Assembly (NCBI GenBank): GCA_021781745.1
Contig: JAJXWH010000016.1
Span: 37,464-101,463 of the forward strand
Origin: Bacillota bacterium
GTDB taxonomy: Bacteria; Bacillota; Clostridia; Clostridiales; Clostridiaceae
DNA length: 64,000 nucleotides
Direction: 5' to 3'
The position numbers and the translations under genes were made by a program. Numbering within the stretch: the first letter of the stretch is position 1; each line of letters starts with the position of its first letter. The notes beneath the pieces are model-generated. The model was not told the origin of the DNA. It searched no databases and saw only the letters and a list, made by a program, of their open reading frames with translations. Below are positions 16,257 through 25,454 of the stretch, piece by piece.

Positions 16257-17579
16257 TTATCTTCTTCGACCTGAACGGCCGTAATAACTTCTTTTTTTTC
16301 TGCGCTTTGAATTAACAGCCATATTTCTAATTAGTGCAAGTAAAGTGATGATAATAGCTATACCTACTATGGTTGCTATATAAATAATTATGTTATCTTT
16401 AATAAGATCACCAAAAGAAATATCTACTGCACCTGTAACTTCTTCAGAGTGATTTCTTGTACTGTATGTTAACTTAACATCTTTCTTGAAAAGTAAATTC
16501 CATGCACTAGTATCCGTTCCGTTAAAAGTGATTTTAGATTCAGCATCATTAATATCATTTTTATAATAGGTTACATCTTGAGTTAATTTAACTGGTACAG
16601 AAATAGTTTTTGTAGGACCAAATACAACAAAAGGTTTATATTTTACTTCAGCATTTCCAACGCTCTCGCCGTTAGCTTTGTATACTTCTTTAGTTGCAGC
16701 ATAACTATAATCCATTATAGCATCCATATCGTTAAACTTTGTCATATCTGCATTATCTATTTGTCTGCTCTTAAAGACAATACCTAGCATTTGTCTTCCA
16801 TTTCTTTCATAAACAGTAGCAAGGCAACCCCCTGCTTCGCTGGTTGTTCCAGTTTTTCCTGCAATATTACCATTTTTACCAAGAGTTAAATTTCTATTTT
16901 CTAAAATTAATCTAGAATTCTTTATGGTTACAGGAGCTTCTTTAAGTTCCATTGTTTGTCTTACCCAATCATTTGCAAAGGCTGCTTTTAAAATTAATGA
17001 AAGGTCATATGCTGTAGTATAATGATTTGGATCATGTAATCCGTTTGGAGTAACAAAATTACTATTATTAGCTCCAAGTTCCTTAGCTTTTTTATTCATC
17101 AATTCAGCAAAGGCTTTAGAGTTACCTGAGATATTATCTGCAATTACATATGCAGTATCATTTCCTGAGAATAGAAGCAAACCTTTCATTATGTCGTCTG
17201 CTGACACTTTATCCCCAGGCTGCATTGTATTATGCATATAATTGAGATTTATAGAATATTCAGGCTGCTCCTTTGCTGATTTAGTATATTCAAGTTGGTC
17301 AGATGGTTGTTTATTTTCAGCTAATAATAAACCAGTTAAAAGTTTAGTCGTACTAGCTGGATATCTTTTGCTATCAGCATCTTTACAATATATTACTTCA
17401 CCAGTCTCTAAATCCATGGTTAAAGCTGATTGAGCCACAATGTTCGGTAAAGCTTGTGCAGATGCTTCAGTTTTAGATTTTGTAGTAGAAGTCTCTGCAG
17501 AATTTGCTATAGCTAGTGGACTAAATAAAGAAAGAGAAAAAGTTAATGCAAGTGCTTTTAAAATTAAATTTTTTTTCAA
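16257..17579 (-). CDS. dacF: D-alanyl-D-alanine carboxypeptidase (DacF/PBP5 type)
   Basis: 440-aa exported enzyme that trims the terminal D-Ala of peptidoglycan stem peptides. Signal peptide at residues 1-25. Active-site motifs in order: SxxK in ASTTKLL (about 77), SGN in LFSGNDTA (about 138), and KTG in GKTGTTSEAGGC (about 240). A membrane anchor helix near residues 395-418 and a very basic tail (KRRKKRS...RRR) follow. TTG 17579 is chosen because TGGAGAG lies 7-8 bp upstream; the GTG 15 bp earlier is part of that ribosome site. Single-gene unit with its own terminator. Confidence 0.92.
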   Translation of the reverse strand: MKKNLILKALALTFSLSLFSPLAIANSAETSTTKSKTEASAQALPNIVAQSALTMDLETGEVIYCKDADSKRYPASTTKLLTGLLLAENKQPSDQLEYTKSAKEQPEYSINLNYMHNTMQPGDKVSADDIMKGLLLFSGNDTAYVIADNISGNSKAFAELMNKKAKELGANNSNFVTPNGLHDPNHYTTAYDLSLILKAAFANDWVRQTMELKEAPVTIKNSRLILENRNLTLGKNGNIAGKTGTTSEAGGCLATVYERNGRQMLGIVFKSRQIDNADMTKFNDMDAIMDYSYAATKEVYKANGESVGNAEVKYKPFVVFGPTKTISVPVKLTQDVTYYKNDINDAESKITFNGTDTSAWNLLFKKDVKLTYSTRNHSEEVTGAVDISFGDLIKDNIIIYIATIVGIAIIITLLALIRNMAVNSKRRKKRSYYGRSGRRR

Positions 17580-17747
17580 GTCAAATCTCTCCACTTCTAT
17601 TTATTTAGGCATATTAAAATTTACTTGTTTTTGGACATGCCTTAGTATATTAAAACATTTTTAGTATAACACTTATGTAACGTTATAACAATAAATGCAA
17701 TGTTAAAACTTACATGCAATATATGACAATTTGCACTATTTTAACAA

Positions 17748-18470
17748 TTATTTTAATCTTTCAATTATAGATTTTTTTGCATTTAATTCAAATTTATCGT
17801 CTAATGAATCAAGTTTTACTTCATCACCATATTTTTTTTGCAAGGCTAAAGTTAAAAGTCTGTCTGCAAATTCAGGATTCTTTGAAAGGAATGACCCATG
17901 AAAATATGAACCAAAGGTATTTTTATATATACATCCTTCATAGCTATCTTCACCATTATTTCCATATCCGTGAATGCATTTTCCAAGTGGAGTATGATTG
18001 TTTATATAGGTTCTTCCTGAGTGATTTTCAAAGCCTACATATGTTTCATTAAATTCTTCATTATATATTTCTGTATTACCAATAAATCTGGTATCTCCAC
18101 CTTCAGTATAAATATCTAAAATACCAAGACCATCAATTTTCTCACCATTTGGCGCTGTATAATATTTACCTAATAATTGATAACCACCACATATGGCAAG
18201 AAGAACTTTTCCATCTTCAATGTAGTTTGTTAACGCATCTTTCTTTATTTCATTTAAATCTTTTGATACTATAGATTGTTCATAATCTTGTCCGCCACCA
18301 AAAAAGATTATGTCCACATTTTCTTTATCAATGTTATCGCCTAAAGAAGAATTAATTATATTTACATCTATTCCTCTAAGCGCTGCTCTATGTTTTAAAA
18401 TAAGTACGTTACCTAAATCACCATAAACATTTAGCAAATCAGGGTACAAGTGACAAATTGTTAACTCCAT
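17748..18470 (-). CDS. gatD: Lipid II isoglutaminyl synthase glutaminase subunit GatD
   Basis: 240-aa class-I glutamine amidotransferase (CobB/CobQ-like). It releases ammonia from glutamine so that MurT can amidate the D-Glu of lipid II. Catalytic Cys94 lies in LAICGGYQLLG, and the catalytic His is in GSYFHGSFLSKNPEF near 188, matching known GatD positions. It starts 20 bp after murT ends on the same strand, forming the usual murT-gatD operon. Confidence 0.94.
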   Translation of the reverse strand: MELTICHLYPDLLNVYGDLGNVLILKHRAALRGIDVNIINSSLGDNIDKENVDIIFFGGGQDYEQSIVSKDLNEIKKDALTNYIEDGKVLLAICGGYQLLGKYYTAPNGEKIDGLGILDIYTEGGDTRFIGNTEIYNEEFNETYVGFENHSGRTYINNHTPLGKCIHGYGNNGEDSYEGCIYKNTFGSYFHGSFLSKNPEFADRLLTLALQKKYGDEVKLDSLDDKFELNAKKSIIERLK

Positions 18471-18489
18471 GATTTTCTCCCTCCTAGCA

Positions 18490-19848
18490 TTACCATAACT
18501 TTTTAATATAGCCCTTTGAATGAAGATATTTTCTGTAATTAATCATCGCAGTGTAAGTTGCAAGTATGTATACTTTTTTTGAAACAGATTCTTTAATTTT
18601 ATCTGTCAATTCTTCATAATCTTCTTTTAGAATAAATTTATCAACATTTAAACCAGCAACCTTTAATCTAACTGCCATATCATACATTCTAAGTCCTGAA
18701 ACAAAAATATCTTCTATTTTAAGAGTGGATATTCTTTCAAAATCTACATCCCATATCCAAGAAACATCACGTCCATCAGCATAATTATCATTTAACATAA
18801 ATACAGCTGAAAATTCATTTTGGTTAAGTGCAAGGGTATCTAAAGCTTGATTATATCCTGCAGGGTTTTTCACTAATATAATTTGGATATCCTTATTTCC
18901 TATAGTTATTTGTTCCTGTCTGCCAAAACTTGAACTTTGATTTTGAAGAGAAGTTTGTATTACTGAATCTTCTATACCAAGTTCCTTTGAAATAGCAAAG
19001 GCACATAAAGCATTATAAATATTATAGGCACCCGATTGACTTATAAAAACTTCAGTATCATTAATTAACACAGACGAATTCTCTGGATTTAAATCAAAGA
19101 TTTTATTAACAGCATAATGCAATTCAGAACGCTTGTAACCACAGCTCGGGCAATAATAACTTCCTAAGTGATTATAAGTTACTAAATCATATGAATAAGG
19201 TGATTTACAAAACTTACAGAACTTTGCATCTGCATTTAAATCTAAAGAAGTATCTTCTTTAATAGGCGTATTGAAGCCATAAAATACAACTTCATTTTTT
19301 ACATCTAATTTTCCAAGTAAAGATTCATCGCCATTTAAAACTAATTTAGTTTCTGGAACCTTTTCTACACCTTCTAATATTTTAACTAAGGTAGTATAGA
19401 CTTCTCCATATCGATCCAATTGATCTCTAAATAAATTAGTCACTGTTATTATTTCTGGAGTTAGATGTTCAGTAATAAATTTAACATTAGCTTCATCAAC
19501 TTCGATTACTGCATAAGGATTTTCTTTTTTTTTGAAAAAAGAATAATTTGATACAAAACACGCCACAATACCTGGATATAGATTAGCACCGGTATTATTC
19601 GTTATAACATTAAAACCATTTTGCTTTAATATGTTATAAATCATACTTGTAGTTGTAGTTTTTCCATTTGTTCCTGTTACTAGAATTATTTTATATCCTT
19701 TGCTCACTCTTTTTAAAATAGATTTATCAATTTTTAAGGCTATCTTACCAGGAAAATTACTACCACCTTTTAAAATATGTTTTGAAGCAAAAGCAGTAAT
19801 TTTTGATAACAATATGCTTACAATAGACTTAATATTAATTTTACTCAC
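18490..19848 (-). CDS. murT: Lipid II isoglutaminyl synthase subunit MurT
   Basis: 452-aa Mur-ligase-like enzyme that activates the alpha-carboxyl of D-iGlu in lipid II and amidates it with ammonia from GatD. ATP-binding P-loop LVTGTNGKTTT near residue 56. The MurT-specific zinc ribbon is visible as CKFCKSPY and CPSCGYK near 205-228. The C-terminal DUF1727 region follows. Start GTG 19848 is used because GGCGGTGAG-type sequence surrounds it and the protein begins normally (MSKIN...). First gene of the operon. Confidence 0.93.
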   Translation of the reverse strand: MSKINIKSIVSILLSKITAFASKHILKGGSNFPGKIALKIDKSILKRVSKGYKIILVTGTNGKTTTTSMIYNILKQNGFNVITNNTGANLYPGIVACFVSNYSFFKKKENPYAVIEVDEANVKFITEHLTPEIITVTNLFRDQLDRYGEVYTTLVKILEGVEKVPETKLVLNGDESLLGKLDVKNEVVFYGFNTPIKEDTSLDLNADAKFCKFCKSPYSYDLVTYNHLGSYYCPSCGYKRSELHYAVNKIFDLNPENSSVLINDTEVFISQSGAYNIYNALCAFAISKELGIEDSVIQTSLQNQSSSFGRQEQITIGNKDIQIILVKNPAGYNQALDTLALNQNEFSAVFMLNDNYADGRDVSWIWDVDFERISTLKIEDIFVSGLRMYDMAVRLKVAGLNVDKFILKEDYEELTDKIKESVSKKVYILATYTAMINYRKYLHSKGYIKKLW

Positions 19849-19978
19849 CGCCCAATTCTAGTTATATATAAGAATGATTAACATAATAAGGTAATATTAA
19901 ACATTTTTATAGTACTAATTAAAAAATAATCAAAATAAGTATAGCACAAAAATCTTAAACAACGAAAATATTTTTAAT

Positions 19979-20244
19979 ATATCTTCAACATCTAACCAAG
20001 ACTTATGTGCAATCAACCGAAATTAGAAACATTGTTGCTTCGTCTGACTATGAAAATTTCACAGAAAGGTTCTAAATGTCAGGTTGCCACACCTATACTT
20101 GCTCCAAATTTAATTTGGACAAGTATAGGCGTAACAACCAAACATTAAGAACCTTTAACTGCTTATTTTCAAATGCCGACTGCGCAAAAATGTTTCTAAT
20201 TTCTAGTGCAGATGTGCACATAAGTCTGGTGAATGTTGGATATA
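19979..20244. repeat. Long palindromic element PAL4
   Basis: Palindrome of about 265 bp. Left arm ATCTTCAACATC...GACTTATGTGCA...GAAATTAGAAACATT and onward aligns with the reverse complement of the right arm almost end to end; the centre is CTTGCTCCAAATTTAATTTGGACAAG. It shares length, centre and framework with PAL1 while the intervening stem sequences differ between the two. It fills the gap between divergent murT and the ZapA-domain gene. Confidence 0.8.
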
Positions 20245-20425
20245 TATATTTAATTACAAATTAAATATATAGCTTAGGCACCTATAATAAGTACACATGA
20301 TATATATTTGAAGTGAATTTAAGAAAAAATGCAAGAAAACCCTTCATAGTTGAGTTTACATAATTGTTTTATTAGTGAATATACCATATAATTAGAGGTG
20401 ATAAAGAATTTTACGAGGTGTTATT

Positions 20426-22621
20426 ATGATTAAGGTAACAGTTAACATAAATGGTATGAATTATAACTTAAAGGGAGAAAAAGATGAAAAGTATTTGCTA
20501 GGGGTGGCAAATTTTGTTGATACAAGAATTAAAGAAATAATATCTAAAAAAGCAGGATTTAGTACAACAGCCGCTGCGGTATTGGCAGCTGTAAATATTG
20601 CGGATGAACTTTATGAATGTGATTTAGAATTGGATGAAGCTGTAGAAGCTAAAAAAAATATTGAAAATGAAAATGCCTCATTAAAGCAAAAGATAGAAGA
20701 ACTGAACTTAGAGATGAAGAAAGTTATTGCTGAAAAATCAAATATCAAAGCTGACTTTGAGAAAAAAGAACAGGAGCTGCATTTAAGATATAAAGATGTA
20801 GAAGCTGCTTTTAACTCATTAAATGAGGAAATAAGCAAACTTAAGGTTGAAAACGAAAAAGTTAAAAATGAAAATAAGTTAATCCATGAGGAAGTTAAGA
20901 ACAATAAAAATGCAAATGAAGCTTTAAATAGGGAAGTTAGTGAATCTAGGGAAAAAAATAAGGTTCTATATAAGAAGATAGATGAAGCTAAAAACAGAGA
21001 GCATAGATTAAATAAACAAATACAACAATCTAGCGAACAGATTAATAAATTAACAAATGATATTACTAAGATCAATAAAGAGAAAGATAATATAAATAAA
21101 GAGTTAAATGAATTAAATGCTAAGAATTTAGAATTAAATAAGGAAGTTGAAAAACTTAATGAAGTTAGAAAAGAATTAAATAATGAAATTTTAGTATTAA
21201 AAGAAAAAAATCTCACAGTTGAAACTAACTCTTATGATGTTTTTGAGGATTTCAAAAAAGCAAAGGCAGAGCTGGAAGCTGAAATTAGCAGTAAGGAAGC
21301 TATTGCCAAAGAATATAATATGTGTAAAACAAACTTAGAAAACTTAAGAGAAGAATACTCTAACTGCGGTAAAGAGTTGCAAGAATGCAAGGAAAGCTTA
21401 GAAAAACAAGTTAATGATAATAATGAAATCACATCTAAATTTAATGAGGAAAGAGAAGCGTTAAATAAGAAGGTTGAAGAATTATTACTAACTAAAGAAG
21501 AACTAAGTAACAAAATTAAGGATTTGATGGCTAGAGAACAAGAACTAAATGATTCTTTACAAATTGAAAAAGAAAATATAGTTGAATTAACAAAGCAGAT
21601 AGAAATAAGTAATGGGGAAAGAGCTAAGCTTAAAAAGGAGTTAAATGATTTATTTGAAGAATCAGATAAGGAAATTAACGATTATACAGAAAAGCTAAAT
21701 AATATTAATAAAGAAAATGAAAAGTTAATCAGTCAAATTAATTCATTAAATGAAGAAAAAGATAATTTAGAAAGTAAAATAAATAAATTAACTGCAGAGC
21801 AAGAGAATTTAAATATTGAACTTGATAATGTACGCGATGTTAATGACAGATTATCGCAAGAAATTGAAGAATACGATAGGAAAAAACAAGATCTTGAAGA
21901 AATGGTTAATATGTTAACATTAGTTCAAGATAACTTAAATAGTGAAATAAGTGATATTAGAGATAATAATGTTAGGTTGGAAAAAGAAATAGAAACAATC
22001 TTACTAGAAAAGCAAGCTTTACAGGAAGAGATTAATAAGTTAACTGAGGATGAGAACATCTTAAATAATGAAATAAAGCATTTAAGAAATATTAATGATC
22101 AATTAGCAAAGGAAATAGAAAAATGCAATAGAGAAAAGGACGTCTTACAAGAAGAAGTGGATATTATAAGAAGTAATAACGAAAAAGTTAAAAATGAGGC
22201 TAAAGAAGCTTATGAGACAAGCCAAGAGCAGATTAATATTAAAATTAAAGAAATAGAAGAAATTAATCAAACCTTAGAAACTACAGAAGCTGATTTAAGA
22301 AGAATTAAGGAAGAATTAGGAAGTAAGGAAAGAGCTGTAGCCAGATTAGAAAAAGAATTAGAAGATAAAGAAGATATTTTCTTAAGTCTAAAAAGACAAA
22401 TAGAAGCTAAAGAAATTGAACTAGATACGAGTAAGGATGCTATAAATGAATTAAATGAAAAGGTATCAGCGTTAACTGAGGAAAATAGCAAATTTACGCA
22501 AGAGTCTAGAACATTCAAGCATAGATTATTTGAATTACAATCTGAGATAATAAACAAGGATATAGAAATTACAAAGCTGAGAAAAGAAGAAAAGATAGGT
22601 CCGGTAGTTAAGAAAAGATAA
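20426..22621 (+). CDS. ZapA-domain protein with very long coiled coil
   Basis: 731-aa protein. Residues 1-95 look like ZapA, the FtsZ-ring cross-linker: VTVNINGMNYNLKGE, then YLLGVANFVDTRIKEI and AAAVLAAVNIADELYE. From about residue 65 to 715 the sequence is almost uninterrupted heptad-type coiled coil rich in Glu, Lys, Asn and Leu, ending in a short basic tail (GPVVKKR). Typical ZapA is about 90-130 aa, so the extension is unusually long. GAGGTG precedes ATG 20426. It stands alone with its own terminator. A role in cell division or a cytoskeletal scaffold is inferred from the domain. Confidence 0.8.
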   Translation: MIKVTVNINGMNYNLKGEKDEKYLLGVANFVDTRIKEIISKKAGFSTTAAAVLAAVNIADELYECDLELDEAVEAKKNIENENASLKQKIEELNLEMKKVIAEKSNIKADFEKKEQELHLRYKDVEAAFNSLNEEISKLKVENEKVKNENKLIHEEVKNNKNANEALNREVSESREKNKVLYKKIDEAKNREHRLNKQIQQSSEQINKLTNDITKINKEKDNINKELNELNAKNLELNKEVEKLNEVRKELNNEILVLKEKNLTVETNSYDVFEDFKKAKAELEAEISSKEAIAKEYNMCKTNLENLREEYSNCGKELQECKESLEKQVNDNNEITSKFNEEREALNKKVEELLLTKEELSNKIKDLMAREQELNDSLQIEKENIVELTKQIEISNGERAKLKKELNDLFEESDKEINDYTEKLNNINKENEKLISQINSLNEEKDNLESKINKLTAEQENLNIELDNVRDVNDRLSQEIEEYDRKKQDLEEMVNMLTLVQDNLNSEISDIRDNNVRLEKEIETILLEKQALQEEINKLTEDENILNNEIKHLRNINDQLAKEIEKCNREKDVLQEEVDIIRSNNEKVKNEAKEAYETSQEQINIKIKEIEEINQTLETTEADLRRIKEELGSKERAVARLEKELEDKEDIFLSLKRQIEAKEIELDTSKDAINELNEKVSALTEENSKFTQESRTFKHRLFELQSEIINKDIEITKLRKEEKIGPVVKKR

Positions 22622-22671
22622 GTGTTGATTTTACAATAGTTTTTACTTAAAGATTATTAAATAAAAGTATA

Positions 22672-22728
22672 ATAAGAAGGTTATAATAAAAACTCAAATA
22701 ATAGAGAGTTTTATTATAACCTTCTTAT
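22672..22728 (+). terminator. Terminator of the ZapA-domain gene
   Basis: ATAAGAAGGTTATAATAAAA and its near-perfect complement enclose a loop of about 10 nt: about 23 bp of stem. Long for a terminator, but directly placed after the stop. Confidence 0.65.
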
Positions 22729-22850
22729 AAGTGCATAATATAGATAAAAAAAACTATTTGATATATAAATTTGACTCATCCATATACAATGGTTAAAATC
22801 TAATATGGTATAATAGAATTAATGAGATAAGTTGAAATAGAAAAACTTAC

Positions 22851-22992
22851 AATAAACAATGTACAATTAACGAGGGGAAAAAGCTATAGGCTTTTCAAAA
22901 AATAGATATTAAAGAAATTATGTAAGAATTTCATCCTTAATTGTCAATTGTCCATTTCTAATTGGAAACGTGGCGAAGCCACCTTGTTATTC
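22851..22992 (+). repeat. Dispersed repeat family B, copy 1
   Basis: Arms CAATGTACAATTAACGAGG and CCTTAATTGTCAATTGTCC enclose a GGGAAAAAGC...GGCTTTTC hairpin and an AAGAAATTA...AATTTC hairpin; a GTGGCGAAGCCAC stem follows. The same order recurs at 29026-29182, with a shorter version at 27826-27953. Confidence 0.65.
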
Positions 22993-23016
22993 TCACTTGC
23001 CACTAAGGAGGAAAAT

Positions 23017-25380
23017 ATGAATAAAATCGAATTACTAGCTCCAGCAGGTAGTATGGAGAGTTTAATTGCCGCTATAAACAATGGAGCGGATGCAATATAT
23101 CTTGGAGGAAATAAGTTTTCGGCTAGAGCTTATGCCTCAAATTTTGATAATGAAACTATGATGAAGGCCGTAGATTATGCCCATAGTTATAATGTAAAAG
23201 TTTATGTTACCATGAATACACTTCTAAAACAAAGTGAACTTAAAGATGCTTTAAAATATGTGGGTTATCTTTATGAAATTGGAGTAGATGCATTAATAAT
23301 CCAAGATGTTGGATTAGTTAGTTTAATCAGAGATGTATATCCTAAATTTGAATTACATGCATCAACACAAATGACAATTCATAATGCAGAAGGTGCTTTA
23401 TATTTTAGAGAAAAAGGCCTTGAAAGAATTGTTTTATCAAGAGAGCTTTCTTTAGATGAAATTAAATACATTTCAAAGGATTTGGGCATTGAGACAGAGA
23501 TATTTGTTCACGGTGCCTTATGTGTATGTTATTCAGGCCAATGTTTAATGAGTTCAATGATTGGTGGAAGAAGCGGAAACAGGGGAAGATGTGCACAGCC
23601 TTGTAGAATGCAATATACTTTAATAGGTGAAACTTCAGGAGAAAGAAAAGGGTATTTATTAAGTCCTAAAGATACTTGTCTAATTGAAGATATTGAACCA
23701 ATTATTAAAAGTGGAACTGCGTCTTTAAAGGTTGAAGGAAGAATGAAAAAGCCAGAGTACGTAGCTGGTGTTACAAGGAATTATAGAAAATCTATTGATA
23801 AGGTATTGGTAAATACAAAGTTTGATTTACAAAAGGGAAGAAATGAATTAGCTCAATTATTTAATAGAGAAGGTTTTGCTAAAGCGTACCTTTATAAAAA
23901 TACCGGAAAAGATATGATGAGCTATAATTACCCTAAAAACACTGGAGTATTTATTGGGCAGGTTTTAAATAACGGAGAAGTTAAGTTAGAAGCAGATGTT
24001 GCTTTAGGTGACGGAATAAGATTTGCTGATGATGGTTTCACTTTAAGTAAAATCTTAAAGAATAATAACGAAGTAAAGGAAGCTTTTAAGGGAGAAACTG
24101 TAAAGTTATTTCCTACAGGAGGATATAAAAAGGGATTTAGATTATTTAAGATGTCCGATAAAAAGCTTTATGATGAATTAAATGAAGATTTAAAACCATA
24201 TAAAAAGAAAATAGGTTTAGTAGGGGAAGTAGAATTTAAGGCTAATGCTCCACTTTGTATAAAAACTAAATTTAATAGAAAAGAATACAAGGTTTATGGA
24301 GAAATAGTAGAAGAAGCTACTAATAAACCATTAACAAGAGAAAGAGTAGAAGAATCCTTAAAGAAATCTGGAGAAATTCCATATAAATTTGATAAAATAA
24401 TCTTTGATACTTTTGATGATGGGTTTATAAGAATAGCATCAATAAATAATCTACGAAGAGAGCTATTTGAAAAGATTTTAAAAGAAGGAGTAAGCTCATA
24501 CAGAAGAAAAAGAGTTGAAGAAACTCCTAAAGCAAAAGAACTAAAATCTCAAGAAGATTTAGGATATATTTATAGCTGCATCACAAAAGATCAGTTAAAG
24601 GCATTAATTGAAAATAAAGATGCTAAAAATATAGCACTAGATATATTCTTTAGCAGACAAAAAAATGCTTTGAAAAAAGAAGATTTAAAAAATTTACATG
24701 AACAAAGATCAGAAGATAGAAATATTTACTTAAAAGTTCCAAGTATAATTAAGGGTGAGTTTAATAATATTATTAAAGTTATAGATGAAATGATGCCTTA
24801 CATAAATGGAATAATCACATCTAATGCCGGAATAATAAAGCTCTATAAAGATAAACTATTCATAATAGGGGACTATAAATTAAATATATTCAATAAAGAA
24901 GCAGCAGAATTTTATGCTGAAGACATAGATTTGCCTTTTATAAGCTTAGAGTTAAACAGAAAAGAAATAAAAGAAGTAGCGAAGAATATGAATTCTAAAA
25001 TTGGAATTAATATTTATGGTAAGACTGAGCTTATGGTTAGTGAATATTGTCCTATAGGAAGTACTTTTGGAAATAAGTCTTCTAAAAAAGAATGTAATGG
25101 AGCATGTATGAAGGATACCTTTAGATTAAAGGATAGAATGAATGAAAGCTTTAGTTTGCTTGCAGATAATAGCTGCAGGAGTTATATATTAAATTCTATA
25201 GCAACAAATCTAATTGATGAAGTAGAGGAGCTTAAATCTTTTGGCATTAATAATTTCAGAATAGATTTTAAAGATGAAAGTTATGAAGAAGTTAATGAGA
25301 TTTTAAATCAAATAGTTCATGGAAATAAAAATGAGAATAAACAGTATACAAAAGGTCACTATAGACGTGGAGTAGAATAA
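23017..25380 (+). CDS. U32 family peptidase / RlhA-like protein with DUF3656
   Basis: 787-aa protein. Residues 1-300 are the U32 domain: LLAPAGSMESL at the start, LHASTQMTIHN near 115, and the cluster EIFVHGALCVCYSGQC...GNRGRCAQPCR around 165-200, with cysteines that in RlhA/TrhP relatives may bind an Fe-S cluster. DUF3656-like and C-terminal segments follow. Members act as collagenase-like peptidases or in hydroxylation of rRNA or tRNA bases; the domain order favours the RNA-modification subgroup (inference). ATG 23017 is chosen because AAGGAGG is immediately upstream; a GTG- or ATG-type start further up would fall inside repeat B. Confidence 0.88.
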   Translation: MNKIELLAPAGSMESLIAAINNGADAIYLGGNKFSARAYASNFDNETMMKAVDYAHSYNVKVYVTMNTLLKQSELKDALKYVGYLYEIGVDALIIQDVGLVSLIRDVYPKFELHASTQMTIHNAEGALYFREKGLERIVLSRELSLDEIKYISKDLGIETEIFVHGALCVCYSGQCLMSSMIGGRSGNRGRCAQPCRMQYTLIGETSGERKGYLLSPKDTCLIEDIEPIIKSGTASLKVEGRMKKPEYVAGVTRNYRKSIDKVLVNTKFDLQKGRNELAQLFNREGFAKAYLYKNTGKDMMSYNYPKNTGVFIGQVLNNGEVKLEADVALGDGIRFADDGFTLSKILKNNNEVKEAFKGETVKLFPTGGYKKGFRLFKMSDKKLYDELNEDLKPYKKKIGLVGEVEFKANAPLCIKTKFNRKEYKVYGEIVEEATNKPLTRERVEESLKKSGEIPYKFDKIIFDTFDDGFIRIASINNLRRELFEKILKEGVSSYRRKRVEETPKAKELKSQEDLGYIYSCITKDQLKALIENKDAKNIALDIFFSRQKNALKKEDLKNLHEQRSEDRNIYLKVPSIIKGEFNNIIKVIDEMMPYINGIITSNAGIIKLYKDKLFIIGDYKLNIFNKEAAEFYAEDIDLPFISLELNRKEIKEVAKNMNSKIGINIYGKTELMVSEYCPIGSTFGNKSSKKECNGACMKDTFRLKDRMNESFSLLADNSCRSYILNSIATNLIDEVEELKSFGINNFRIDFKDESYEEVNEILNQIVHGNKNENKQYTKGHYRRGVE

Positions 25381-25383
25381 TAG

Positions 25384-25437
25384 TTCACAATTTACAGTGC
25401 ACAGTTTACTAACTGTAACCTGTTAACTGTTAACTGA
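25384..25437 (+). repeat. Dispersed repeat family B-like, short
   Basis: About 54 bp of ACAATTTACAGTGCACAGTTTACTAACTGTAA... made of overlapping GTTAACTGT/ACAGTTTAC inverted motifs in the gap before mutS2. It resembles the outer arms of family B. Confidence 0.4.
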
Positions 25438-25454
25438 GTTAAGGGTGTGATAAG

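Noticed and set aside
20076..20264. 62-codon frame
   Set aside because: Entirely inside palindrome PAL4; open by chance in repetitive AT-rich DNA.
20611..21513. Antisense frames of 201 and 93 codons in the coiled-coil gene
   Set aside because: Ser/Phe/Leu-rich translations are mirror images of Lys/Glu/Asn-rich coiled coil codons; no start signals.
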